Below, piece after piece: positions 26,853-36,113 of a stretch of 64,000 nt of DNA. The position numbers and the translations under genes were made by a program. The notes beneath the pieces were generated by a model. That model did not search any database and had not been told where the DNA came from. It worked only from the letters and a program-made list of their open reading frames with translations. Source of the DNA: Streptococcus suis. GTDB lineage: Bacteria > Bacillota > Bacilli > Lactobacillales > Streptococcaceae. Each line of letters starts with the position of its first letter. The stretch's first letter is position 1. The stretch spans positions 1 through 64,000 of the forward strand of contig JAKTNI010000003.1 of NCBI GenBank assembly GCA_029593505.1, read 5' to 3'.

Positions 26853-29219
26853 TCAACCGCCTCCTTTAGAACCAGCCATCTTATCAGGGTCGGTGCTCAT
26901 GAGGTCAAAGAGCTGGGTGTTGCTTGGAATCCGGTTCTTGAAGGGCACTACGGTATGACCTGCCTTAATGAGACCAGCTCCTCGCTCTGGATTGACCAAG
27001 TACTTCTCTAACTCCTTGGAAAGGCCAAGGAGATGAACTAATTCTTCTCGGTCATTCTTGGCTTGTTTGAGAAGAATCATGAACTCACTATTGGCTAGAA
27101 TCCGTCTGCCATTAGCATCCAAAAGCAAGGTCTCCACGTTTTGCGTAATGCCTGTTGGAATAGCCCCATACTTACGCACACGGCTCCACAATTTGAAGAA
27201 GAAATTTGAAGCGTACTGGTCCAGCAATAAGAGCTGCATTTCATCAAAATAAATCCAGGTAGTCTTACCCAATTGCTGGTTTTTTACCACCCGATTCCAT
27301 ATTTGTTCAAAGACAACCATGAGGGCAATGGGCTTTAGGGCTTCTCCCAATTTTTTGACGTTATAGACCACGAAGTTACTATCTGGTGCACTATTGGTCC
27401 GATGGGCGAACATATCCAAGGAGCCTTTGACATACAACTCCATGTCGAGGGCTAAATTTTTTGCCTCGTGTTCGGGCTGGTAAGCCAGGACAAATACCCA
27501 TTCTTCCAAGGTCGGCTCTTGGAAATGTTGGTAAGTCAAACGGGTCACTCGGTCGATGATTGACTTCTCCCGACCATCAATTGGTCGGTCAAGAAGTTTA
27601 CCAATCCATGACAACAGGAATTCAGATTTGAGTTTTACCGGATCATCATCAAAGCCATGGCTGGATAAATCAAGCACATTCAGATAGGTCTGACTGTCAG
27701 GGGCAATGACAATGGTTTCGCCACCAAAGGCTTGACCAATGAGGCTATACTCGTTCTCAGGGTCCACCACGATGATTTCGGTGTTGAGGTCCCCCTCTCT
27801 AAGTTTAGTGGTCAGAATCTCATGCTTGGTTGCCATGCCCTTACCAGACCCCGACGTCCCAAGGATTAGTCCTGATGGTGTGTTTAGGGTCTTTCTGTCA
27901 ATGGTGATGATATTGTTTGAAATCTGATTCAAGCCATAATACTTCCCACCCCTATCTTGCAAATCCACAGAGGTCCAGGGAGACTGAACGGCAATATTTG
28001 AGGTTAAGAGGCTCCGTGAGACACCTTTTAAGAAATTTTTCCCTAGAGGCAAAAGGGTGTTAAAGGCTACCTCCTGCATATAAGGCAAGGTATCAATAAT
28101 CAAGTCATGCGAACCTGCAATTTGTTTCATGTCATCAAGAGCTTCCTTGAGTTGGTCGGGGCTTTCCGCCCATAGGCCAATCAAAAAGACTGTTTCAAAA
28201 AGTTTGTCCCCGGTCTGGTTCATGGTCTTTAGGAGGTCGTCTGCCTCATCAATAGTCGTCTCCAAGACATGGCCAACCTTGTCCAAGTAAATGCCAGACC
28301 GAGCCATTTTTTGTTGTTCCCCAATCTTTTGGGATTCCATGAGGGTTTTCTTGGTTCTGACCTTGGTGACAGCCTCCGACTTGGTCGCCCCTTTGGCGTG
28401 TAAACTGATGATCAACTCACGGTCTGCCTGCATGAGGTCCCGAATAAAGCCATCTCCTAACTCGGTTCCATAATCCCTGACATAGACAATTTGGAGGAAT
28501 CTGTCATCCACTCCGATATAGTCCTTATGCTTGAAATTCATGCTTTGAGGGGCAATAAAGTGTTTGGTCGATAGACCAGAAAGGGTCATCTCATCATAGG
28601 AGAAGGTCAGGTGGTCATCACCTCTAAGCATATCCGCCAAGAGATTGACCCGTTCAGCCCCCTCTAAGAGATTAAAGCTGGCATCAATCTCTGAGAATCC
28701 ACTTTTGACATACTCCCCTAATTGTGAGAGGCTGCGATGGGCTAATTTGGGCGATTTCTCCGCCTTACCAAAGGTCAAGAGTTTAATGGCGGTAAAGTTG
28801 TTCTCCCCTGCCTCCAGGTTCTGATTCATGGTCTGATTGAGTTCTTCTCGGTAGTTGTCGTAGCCATCCCCTTTTAAGGCATAAAGGACACCTTGGCGGA
28901 ATTTTTCAAGGTTAATCTTACGATTAAAGAGTGTCAGTTGAAATTGGGTCCGGTCATCTAGGGCATTGATTAGGTCTGAATACTTATCAACAATCGCCGC
29001 TTTATCATCAAGCCCAACTGTCTGATAGTTGACATCACCTAAGAGGTAGGATTGCGAGTAATCATCTGGTGTGACTTGCATAAGGCCATTTTCAAAAAGG
29101 CCCTGGTAGGCAATGGTATTAACAGTAGTTGGCAAGAGCTCATCTCTCAGAGCTTTTTTCTTGTCCTTATTTGAAGGCTTTGTTTGAGGTTTCGTCCAAG
29201 GTTTTTTTAGAAGTGACAT
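26853..29219 (-). CDS. virB4: VirB4-type type IV secretion ATPase
   Basis: 788-aa cytoplasmic or membrane-associated ATPase that powers assembly and function of the conjugation channel. The N-terminal half is the VirB4/TraE family domain. Walker A GTSGSGKG is at about residue 455 and Walker B IYFDEMQLLL near 655, followed by the family-typical helical C-terminus ending in basic residues. Length fits the family. It overlaps the prgI gene by 53 bp, indicating tight coupling. Confidence 0.95.
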   Translation of the reverse strand: MSLLKKPWTKPQTKPSNKDKKKALRDELLPTTVNTIAYQGLFENGLMQVTPDDYSQSYLLGDVNYQTVGLDDKAAIVDKYSDLINALDDRTQFQLTLFNRKINLEKFRQGVLYALKGDGYDNYREELNQTMNQNLEAGENNFTAIKLLTFGKAEKSPKLAHRSLSQLGEYVKSGFSEIDASFNLLEGAERVNLLADMLRGDDHLTFSYDEMTLSGLSTKHFIAPQSMNFKHKDYIGVDDRFLQIVYVRDYGTELGDGFIRDLMQADRELIISLHAKGATKSEAVTKVRTKKTLMESQKIGEQQKMARSGIYLDKVGHVLETTIDEADDLLKTMNQTGDKLFETVFLIGLWAESPDQLKEALDDMKQIAGSHDLIIDTLPYMQEVAFNTLLPLGKNFLKGVSRSLLTSNIAVQSPWTSVDLQDRGGKYYGLNQISNNIITIDRKTLNTPSGLILGTSGSGKGMATKHEILTTKLREGDLNTEIIVVDPENEYSLIGQAFGGETIVIAPDSQTYLNVLDLSSHGFDDDPVKLKSEFLLSWIGKLLDRPIDGREKSIIDRVTRLTYQHFQEPTLEEWVFVLAYQPEHEAKNLALDMELYVKGSLDMFAHRTNSAPDSNFVVYNVKKLGEALKPIALMVVFEQIWNRVVKNQQLGKTTWIYFDEMQLLLLDQYASNFFFKLWSRVRKYGAIPTGITQNVETLLLDANGRRILANSEFMILLKQAKNDREELVHLLGLSKELEKYLVNPERGAGLIKAGHTVVPFKNRIPSNTQLFDLMSTDPDKMAGSKGGG

Positions 29220-29529
29220 GGGTTCTTTTCTCCTTTTGGTGTAATGTTCTGATTGGCATGGTTAAGGCAAACCGTAAGCGATAAGTCAAATAATGTTCAA
29301 AGGCCAAATCGTTTGGACGATAGACCCCAAAAAGTAAGAGGGGCAGGGTGACGGTCAAGGTAAAACCATAGACAAACCAGTCCCCAAACTGCCAATAAAC
29401 CAGGTTCAAACCCAGCACAAATACAGTCAACACGAGGGCAGGAAAGACAAAAATGACTTGCCTCGTTGTAAAACCTAGCCAGGCCCTGTGTTGGTATTTT
29501 GAAATGTCCTTAAAGACACGAGTGTTCAT
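29167..29529 (-). CDS. prgI: PrgI-family (VirB3-like) membrane protein
   Basis: 120-aa protein with a conserved aromatic N-terminus (VFKDISKYQHRAWLGFTTRQ), two adjacent membrane helices (about 27-47 and 51-70) and a charged C-terminal part, the layout of PrgI/VirB3 proteins that dock VirB4. The start ATG 29529 follows AAGGAGG. It lies directly upstream of virB4, which is the standard order. Confidence 0.88.
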   Translation of the reverse strand: MNTRVFKDISKYQHRAWLGFTTRQVIFVFPALVLTVFVLGLNLVYWQFGDWFVYGFTLTVTLPLLLFGVYRPNDLAFEHYLTYRLRFALTMPIRTLHQKEKRTHVTSKKTLDETSNKAFK

Positions 29530-29714
29530 AAAAATCCTCCTTAACTAAGATATAAAGGGCGTAAGCGGACACCGTCAAAATAGGAAATTGGCCGACGAGT
29601 CTTGCGACTCTAGGAAAATTTTTCTTTTTGACACCGTCCGTAGCCCGTATTCGATTCATAAAAACGGAGCAGGTGACCTACTCCCTTAGATAATGTTATG
29701 GTCGCATTCACGTA
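29530..29714. other. Structured 185-bp spacer inside the transfer operon
   Basis: No protein gene. It holds two copies of GACACCGTC (about 29568 and 29628), GTCAAAA and TTTTGAC arms that could pair across 50 bp, a small hairpin with arms GAGTC and GACTC (about 29597-29610), and an imperfect palindrome AGCAGGTGACCTACT (about 29668-29682). Genes on both sides are otherwise tightly packed. Possible roles are an RNA switch or processing site, or a transfer origin; none is shown by sequence alone. Confidence 0.5.
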
Positions 29715-30572
29715 TTACATGCCTAAGATACTTCTAGCTGTCCGCTGTGACCCAACCAAAGCAATAATCAGTAAGATGGCTTGAATAAGACCACCAAACA
29801 TGATCGCTAAGGCTTGTCCAGACCCTGCTCCACTTGAAACGGCAATCTTACCAGCTGATTCAAAGAGTGGGGTCAAGGAAACAATCAAGAAAATCATAAT
29901 CCCCTGAATCCCATAAACCATAATGTTCTTGAGGTAGCCAATACCGACACCTCGCCAGTCATCACTCAAAAAGGTTGGAAGGGTAAGAGGGGCAAAGGGC
30001 ACCATGAGGTAAAGCTGGATAAAGCGAATGGTCACCATCAGATTCACCATCGCTGCACTCACCATTCTGACTAACCAAATCAGGAGTGCAAAGAAGGCAA
30101 TAATCATCTTACCAACCACACCTGACCCTTTTAGGCCTGACAAGGTATCATAGGTGGCTCCCCCTTCAGAAACAAGGCTGGCAATCTGGGTGAGAGCATG
30201 AGAAGCTAGACCAAGTATAGCCTCAACAATCACCGTGGTATTGGCCATCACTACCCCAACCATGATGTAACTGACAATCATCGGAGCAATGGCTTCAAAG
30301 GTCATGGCTCCGCCTGAATTGGCGATTTTCTTAGCCATCTTAGAAAATTCTAGAATCATCACCACCGCTAGAATCGCAACACCAATGGGCTGCATGATGT
30401 TCTTAGTGATAGCGGTCATGTAAGACCAGACCGTGGGGTTATACTCGGCCAAGGACTTGACCAAGTCCGCCGTTGATTCTAGGTCCACCGAAAAGCCTTC
30501 AAAGAGACTATCTGAATTCACCTTCTCAGACGTCAAAAAGACCAGGTGGGGCAAAAGTCGTTCCTTCATCAC
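29715..30572 (-). CDS. VirB6-like polytopic membrane channel protein
   Basis: 285-aa protein with an N-terminal outside or soluble part and about six membrane helices (about 60-85, 95-115, 130-150, 160-190, 215-240, 255-275), rich in glycine and alanine. It fits the TrbL/VirB6-like inner channel component of Gram-positive conjugation systems. It lies between the VirB2-like and PrgI genes, as in related elements. The start is GTG 30572 or ATG 30569 after GAGAAGAG. Confidence 0.85.
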   Translation of the reverse strand: MMKERLLPHLVFLTSEKVNSDSLFEGFSVDLESTADLVKSLAEYNPTVWSYMTAITKNIMQPIGVAILAVVMILEFSKMAKKIANSGGAMTFEAIAPMIVSYIMVGVVMANTTVIVEAILGLASHALTQIASLVSEGGATYDTLSGLKGSGVVGKMIIAFFALLIWLVRMVSAAMVNLMVTIRFIQLYLMVPFAPLTLPTFLSDDWRGVGIGYLKNIMVYGIQGIMIFLIVSLTPLFESAGKIAVSSGAGSGQALAIMFGGLIQAILLIIALVGSQRTARSILGM

Positions 30573-30591
30573 ATCTTCTCTTCTCCTCTTC

Positions 30592-30834
30592 TTAAATGGT
30601 AATCTGGGTCACAAAGGCCCCAGCAGCACCAACCATAACACCACCGACAATTTCTAGGATAGCGTTACGCACACCAGGACCACCGTCCTTAATGTTGGTT
30701 GAGAGGTTGATAATGCCCATAACGACAAGAAAGGCTCCGACCGCAATCAGCCCTTTTTGAAGCAAGGCCATGGCCTGAGAAAACATGGAGCTGGCATCAA
30801 CCCCATAGTAAAATCCGTTGAGTTGTTTTAACAT
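30592..30834 (-). CDS. Maff2/VirB2-like small membrane protein, pilin-like candidate
   Basis: 80-aa protein with two hydrophobic helices (about 24-46 and 60-78) joined by a short polar loop (NIKDGGPGVRN), the layout of VirB2/TrbC-type and Maff2 proteins that precede virB6 in Gram-positive elements. No cleavable signal is certain. Strong start after AAAGAGGA. It is between virD4 and virB6. Confidence 0.75.
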   Translation of the reverse strand: MLKQLNGFYYGVDASSMFSQAMALLQKGLIAVGAFLVVMGIINLSTNIKDGGPGVRNAILEIVGGVMVGAAGAFVTQITI

Positions 30835-30849
30835 GAAATATCCTCTTTT

Positions 30850-31403
30850 CTAATGGTTAAGTGACCTCACCAAATCAGTTTCCAGATTAAGGTCTCTGAT
30901 ATGGTGTCCGGTCAAATCTAGTTGTTCTGGTTGGTTGGGGAACCCCTCAAGGTCCCACCACCACTCATCTCCCTCCTGGTCAGCTAGGAATTTCCAGTTG
31001 GGGTGTTGGGTTGGGTCAAATTTCTTGCCCTTAAAGACAGGCATATTGGCAATGCGTACCAGGCATTCATCACGGCTCATTCGACCGACTTCATCAGGTG
31101 TCATGAGGTCACGAGCGATTTTCTGATGGGACAGAGAGCCTGAACCCGTTTGTCCAAAAGAACGGCTAGAGGTTCTGACATCAATGGTATGTTTGCCAAG
31201 AAGGCCACTCATGAACTTAAAGGTTTCTTCATCGTTCCCACCCAAGTAGAGCAAGCTGTCACAGTTACCTAGAATAGTTTTCCAGGCCTCTTTTTCCTTG
31301 TAGGTGCCCTGAAGTTGGGCGATATTTTGAAGAATCGGCACAAGACTGATGTTTCGAGAGCGGACTGTTGAGGTCAACTCCGCAAAATCAGGAATCTCAC
31401 CGA
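30850..31403 (-). CDS. virD4: VirD4-type coupling protein, 3' exon
   Basis: Second exon, 184 codons, beginning with the last two bases of a valine codon followed by GEIPDFAELTSTVRSRN. It encodes the rest of the nucleotide-binding domain after Walker B, including the SRNISLVPILQNIAQLQ helix and the arginine-rich final region, ending at 30850. Joined to 34222-35560 it gives a 630-aa protein of normal VirD4/TraG/PcfC length. The frame is kept exactly (1339 + 554 nt). Confidence 0.88.
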
Positions 31404-31451
31404 ATAGCGATAGGTAAGCCTCTGGTGTTACCACCTCGGGCTTTTCCCCCG

Positions 31452-31492
31452 CTCCACACCGTGCGTGATAGTTTCCCATCACACGGCGTTCC
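31452..31492 (-). ncRNA. Group II intron domain V
   Basis: On the minus strand GGAACGCCGTGTGAT pairs with ATCACGCACGGTGTGG around a GGGAAACT (GNRA) loop. It is different in sequence from the domain V of the helicase intron, so the two introns are not recent copies of one another. Confidence 0.85.
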
Positions 31493-31504
31493 ACCGACTA
31501 AATC

Positions 31505-33415
31505 TTACTTTTTAGTGCCTATATAGTCCTCGAATTGTATCATTTCTAGCTCTCTGTATTCTCGAAGCTTATTGATTTTATCTTGCATTTCTTTGGTCAA
31601 CGGTAGGTTTTTGAGTGTCTTACTTATTTTGTCGCTGTTTACAGCTCCTACCAAATCCGATACTTCTTTTGAGAGAATAATTAAATTCCTGTAAGTATCG
31701 TTTCTTTCTCCTTTGCAAGGCTTGATGTGTTCACAGACCATATCCACAATGGTCAAAGCATTATGCGTAACAGCACATTTACCTTTTTGTGCTATATACC
31801 TTGAAAGAGCATTATCTGCCATCTCTAATGTAGGATAGAGATGAGCATTTTCCATCATATACTTCATAACTTCAAAGCTGATACAGTTTTCAGCGTCTGA
31901 GTATTTCCTCACATATTTGTTGACTTCACGTCTTTTATATTTTGGATATTCATAAGATACATATCCGACAGGAACAATCATACGACCATTTATCCATCTA
32001 CATTGTTTAGACTTTCCGTATTTATCCAAGATGTATTTGCTTGTAATTTCGCCTTGCTTCTCTATAGGAAAGCATCGTCTGTTATGGTTCATTCCATTGC
32101 TTTTCCCTGTAACCTTAAAGGCTATTTCCGCAAAGTCGGATGACACAAGCGTTGCCATACAGTAATAATTGTGCATTCCCATTACCGTAGCGTTGTAAAG
32201 ACTTATATTTTTATCTAATTCACTTTGTTTGCTTGGATTCTTAATATCTTTCCAAACAGAACTCAGTTTTCTGATAACCTTTGCTTTACTCTTATCTGCC
32301 ATATGGGAACGAATAATCCATTTATTCCCTTTTGGTACTACCTTGAATTTTATTCCAAGAAAAGTCGTGTAGTTCTTTCTAAGGTTTGTAATTCCTGATT
32401 TTTCATCACTTGTCTGCAAATGCAGATTTTCAGCCAACCATAGCTTCGTAGCATTCATTACCTTGACAGCTGTCGCATAATCTCTGCAAAAAATCTTGAA
32501 GTCATCCGCATATCTAGTAATATACATTTCTTTCAATCCTGTTTTTGCTCTGAGCTTGTTCCATTTCTGCGTTCGGTCTATTGTGAGTATGTTTCCCTCA
32601 TTATCAACCTTTGTAAACTCGTAACCTGTGCTTCCCTCTTTGATTTTGAACATTTCCCACTGATTAGCAACCCACCAGTCCAGTTCATTCAACACTACAT
32701 TAGCTAGTAACGGAGATAGAATACCACCTTGAGGTGTGCCTGTTTCTGGTGTAATAACTATGTCATTAAACAGAATGTCCGCTTTTAACATTTGCTTGAT
32801 TATTATAATCAGCTTTCTGTCCTGTACTCCCAATCCCCATAACTGACGGATAAGTTTTGAGTGGTCAATATTATCAAAGAATCCTGTAATGTCGACATCT
32901 ACAACAAAGTGCAGATTTTGTATCTGTGCCATTTTATAGCACTGTGCTATTGCGTTTTGCGTAGACCTATATGGTCTGAAACCATTATTTCTTTCGTGAA
33001 ACTTAGCTTCACAGATTGGCTCTAGTATCTGTAAGACACACTGTTGTATTAGTCTGTCCCAAATGCTCGGAATAGCAAGAGGTCTTGTTTTTCCGTTATC
33101 TTTCGGAATTTCTACTCGTCTGACTTTCTTTGGTTGATAATAGTTCAACTTGTTTCTGATGGTTTTTATGACCATTTCGATAGGTAATTTCTGTATTTCT
33201 ACAACTGTTTTACCATCTGTACCAGGAGTTTTACTCCCGTTATTCTTGCAGATATTTCGATACGAAAGTATGATGTTTTGGTCAGAGACAATCATTGGCA
33301 TAAGCCTATCAAATCTCTTCCCTTTTAGGCTATCTTCATAAAGCTGATATCCTATTCCTTTAGCGTCATACCTTTCTGCATTTCGTTCTACTTTATTTAC
33401 AATTCGTTTTGCCAT
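31505..33415 (-). CDS. ltrA: Group II intron reverse transcriptase/maturase
   Basis: 636-aa intron-encoded protein. Reverse transcriptase motifs include RPLAIPSIWDR, FDNIDHSK, TPQGGILSP and the active site RYADDF at about residue 320; a maturase domain follows. The C-terminal region (MVCEHIKPCKGERND) resembles an HNH endonuclease remnant with an incomplete cysteine set, so DNA cleavage may be weak or use a different arrangement. The ATG at 33415 has AAGGAG at good spacing. It is clearly distinct from the 595-aa enzyme of the other intron. Confidence 0.92.
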   Translation of the reverse strand: MAKRIVNKVERNAERYDAKGIGYQLYEDSLKGKRFDRLMPMIVSDQNIILSYRNICKNNGSKTPGTDGKTVVEIQKLPIEMVIKTIRNKLNYYQPKKVRRVEIPKDNGKTRPLAIPSIWDRLIQQCVLQILEPICEAKFHERNNGFRPYRSTQNAIAQCYKMAQIQNLHFVVDVDITGFFDNIDHSKLIRQLWGLGVQDRKLIIIIKQMLKADILFNDIVITPETGTPQGGILSPLLANVVLNELDWWVANQWEMFKIKEGSTGYEFTKVDNEGNILTIDRTQKWNKLRAKTGLKEMYITRYADDFKIFCRDYATAVKVMNATKLWLAENLHLQTSDEKSGITNLRKNYTTFLGIKFKVVPKGNKWIIRSHMADKSKAKVIRKLSSVWKDIKNPSKQSELDKNISLYNATVMGMHNYYCMATLVSSDFAEIAFKVTGKSNGMNHNRRCFPIEKQGEITSKYILDKYGKSKQCRWINGRMIVPVGYVSYEYPKYKRREVNKYVRKYSDAENCISFEVMKYMMENAHLYPTLEMADNALSRYIAQKGKCAVTHNALTIVDMVCEHIKPCKGERNDTYRNLIILSKEVSDLVGAVNSDKISKTLKNLPLTKEMQDKINKLREYRELEMIQFEDYIGTKK

Positions 33416-34221
33416 AGTAACCAACTCCTTATCGGAGAATGATTTTTTCTTAGTCGCACCACGACAGCTATGAAAATCTCCTTTTGGTGATTACTATATA
33501 GACATGAAAGAAAGTTTAGTATCGGCTTGTGGCTATCCCTCCACCGCTTATTATCACGGCTTCAGCGGTACTGTGCCACTACTCTCACAACCACTAATGC
33601 ACTTATTATAGAAAAAGCTCTTTCTACCCTTTCATTTTCGATACAACTACGGTTCTTTGTCGCTGATACAGTCAGCTCCCGTATTGGTTGCTTTCCACGT
33701 TCCACATAACTTAGGACTGTTACCACTTAGGTCATTCCTTTAGCCCTGCAAGTATTATCTTCAAGAATTTCTCAAGATACCTGTGTCCTGTAAACACAGA
33801 GGGTATTTCATACTAACAACTTTTACTTTACCCCACTTGCGTACCCGCTGGTACACTGGCATTTCTACCAGCCATTCGTTTAGAGCCGTACATTCGGAAT
33901 TTTGTCAGACCGCCTATTTGGTCATTCTAACCATATGGCAACCCCGCCCGCACTGTCACACACAACACCTACCTCTAGGTATCTTTCCTAGTATTTCTAC
34001 TTTAGGGTGTGCTTCGCACGACTTCTCCGAGCTTATAACCTTAGTCGTCTGTATTCAACTAACGCTATTCGAAGTATTAGCGAATTCCCTTCAGGACGTT
34101 ACCCCTTCATTTGAAATTTCAGTTATGCAGTTCTCTAAAACCACATTATTAAATTATTTGTGACTTTAGGCTACGCATTTGTCGGTTATTCCTACCGCTT
34201 TGGGCGTAGAACGTGTCACAC

Positions 34222-35560
34222 CATTGGCAAACTCGTCTAAGTAGCTCCTGACGTGAATAGGCAGTTTCCCCTTAAACTCCACATCAGCCTGACGGGTTAA
34301 GGTAGAAAAGACCGTTGAGAAAAAGAGGGCCGATAGAAACCTGAAGGTTGAATCATTGTCAGGAATCACCAGATAAACCATGGTCTTTTGGGTCCCCCAG
34401 GTTTTCATCTCTAGGGTGTCAATTTTGGTCAAATCAATGACCGATTGAATGTTAAAGAGGGCAAACTTAGCGGTGGTTACGGCAATCACACTATCAAGGG
34501 TCTTATCCTTATAGTTCTGAAAGTCAGCCCAATTTCGCATGGTGAAATTCTCTGTGCCATATCGTTTAGCGTATCGCTCAAACATGACCTCTAGGACACT
34601 TTTCTCAGCCTGGTCAGCTTTAGCTAGGAGCTTGATGAGCTTTGAAATCTCAGGGAATGACGGGTAGCGACCACGTCGCCGCCTTGCCTCCAAGTCCTGT
34701 TTCTCTTGGAGGTAGAGGCGGTCCCGTTCTTCCTTAGATAACCTGCTTTCTTCTATCAGCTCTTCTCTAGTCTTAGGTGGGTTATAGAAATCCACCAGGT
34801 AAGAGGCAAGAGCCCTGACCAAGGTCATTGAAGCCTCGTCCCAAAAGGGGTCACTACGAGAACCAGACCCACGGGTATTGTTAAAATACACCGTCAGCAT
34901 TCTGTTCAAATCATTCTCATTGTCCAGGTAGCGAAAAGGGTTGAAGCCGTCTGAGTTGGTCAGGTTTACCAGGTCCAAAATCTTAACTTGATAGCCTTCT
35001 TTCAGAAAGAACTTACCCGTCTTTTGTGGCAAATGGTCCTTCGGGTCAACGACAATATTAGAGCAGTTAGCCTGAATCAGATTAGGTTTCACAAACCGAA
35101 AGGTCTTACCGCTCCCTGACCCACCAATGACAACCAAGTTCTTGTTTCGGTCATACCTGGGTGACTTCTTTTCAAGAAGGGTCACCCGTAAGCCTCTCCC
35201 AAGAATCATGTCCATAAAAGGGTTCTTACTAGCAAATGGTTTCAGTTCCCTAGACCAACCAAATCTGGCTGAGCCATACTCTTCTCCTTCACGGTAAACC
35301 TTAGCTCCCGTTGAGGCATAGAGATAGATTAGCCAGCTACTTACAAGTCCAAGCAAGAACCATAGACTAGACCTTGCTGTAAAAGAAAGATTCACGGGGT
35401 TCTTTATCAGCTCTTCTTGCCCATTCATGACAAGGTATGCCCAACGCTCAACTACTGGTAAATTGGTCAGCTGATCATAGAGTAGGCTCATGCGGTGACA
35501 GACATAGCCCAGAGCTAGCCCTAACATGGCAAAGACAATCTGTTTGGGACGATTGGTCAT
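34222..35560 (-). CDS. virD4: VirD4-type coupling protein, 5' exon
   Basis: First exon, 446 codons, of the ATPase that brings the relaxase-DNA complex to the channel. Two N-terminal membrane helices (about 8-25 and 62-85), a YGSARFG segment and Walker A IGGSGSGKT at about residue 146; it ends in the Walker B region YLDEFAN. Unspliced RNA would add 18 intron-encoded residues and stop. The start overlaps the PcfB-like gene stop by 4 bp. Confidence 0.9.
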
Positions 35561-36048
35561 GTCAGTTCCACCTCCTTCACTTTGACGGCTGATGGTTCTA
35601 CCAATGGCACTTGGGCTTTGGCCAGAGCGATTTCTTCATCAAGGGTTTTATCACTCACCAGACCTTTTAGCTTTTCTGGATCGCTGGTCAGCTCCTTCAT
35701 GAGCTTGTCCAGGTGCTGGTCCAAGAGTGACCGGTCCTTGGTGTAAAAATAGAGGTAGTCCTCCTGCCAAGCTAAAGCTAAAGGAAGGTCCTCACGATTA
35801 AGGAGCTCCTTAAACTTTTCAAGGTCTATGGGTTTATCAAGTAGGTCTGAAGTCACCTGTATCGTATCAATGGAAAAGGGTGTTTTGACCAATTCCGCCA
35901 AGGTCTGCGGACCAATCTTATAGGCTGTCTCTTGACGTTGAGCCTGTCTAGCAGACCACTCTAGCAATCGCATTAGGCCTCTAATCGTTAACAGGCTTGT
36001 CCGTTCAAGGTAGCTAAAGGCTTGGCGTTCCTGTTGCTCACTAGACAT
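35557..36048 (-). CDS. PcfB-like conjugation protein (DUF3801-type)
   Basis: 163-aa soluble protein with an ALAWQEDYLYFYTKDRSLL segment typical of PcfB/DUF3801 proteins, which accompany VirD4 (PcfC) at the start of Gram-positive transfer operons and help recruit the relaxosome (family knowledge). The C-terminal 50 residues are acidic and likely flexible. First gene after the 36081-36113 promoter; start after AAAGGAGGATAAG. Confidence 0.75.
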   Translation of the reverse strand: MSSEQQERQAFSYLERTSLLTIRGLMRLLEWSARQAQRQETAYKIGPQTLAELVKTPFSIDTIQVTSDLLDKPIDLEKFKELLNREDLPLALAWQEDYLYFYTKDRSLLDQHLDKLMKELTSDPEKLKGLVSDKTLDEEIALAKAQVPLVEPSAVKVKEVELT

Positions 36049-36080
36049 CTTATCCTCCTTTCGCTTCTTATTCTGTCCCT

Positions 36081-36113
36081 ATCCTAGCTAAGATGAGTTG
36101 ATAGTTTTATCAC
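36081..36113 (-). promoter_or_regulatory. ICE transfer-operon promoter, GTGATAAAA-N18-TAGGAT
   Basis: The minus strand has GTGATAAAA (36113-36105), 18 bp, then TAGGAT (36086-36081), about 33 bp before the first transfer gene. The GTGTGA overlaps the stop codon of the preceding protease gene. It has the same spacing as the promoters at 22343 and 6230 but lacks their TGn extension. Confidence 0.55.

Larger units (their letters stand above)
31404..34221 (-). mobile_element. Group II intron inserted in virD4
   Basis: The minus strand starts with GTGTG (GUGYG signature) after ...GCCAATG of exon 1 and ends ...CGCTAT before TCGGTGAG of exon 2. Length is 2818 nt, with domain V at 31452-31492 and a reverse transcriptase gene at 31505-33415. 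The first 800 nt (33416-34221) are folded intron RNA without another gene. The insertion point is inside the codons of the Walker B region (LDEFANVGEIP after splicing). Confidence 0.9.

Noticed and set aside
33527..34163. Plus-strand frames upstream of the second intron maturase
   Set aside because: Antisense to the folded 5' intron RNA; no ribosome site or homology.
30850..35560. Two separate truncated VirD4 genes
   Set aside because: Exact removal of 31404-34221 restores a 630-aa VirD4 with intact Walker B; the 18 residues after DEFAN in the unspliced reading are intron sequence.
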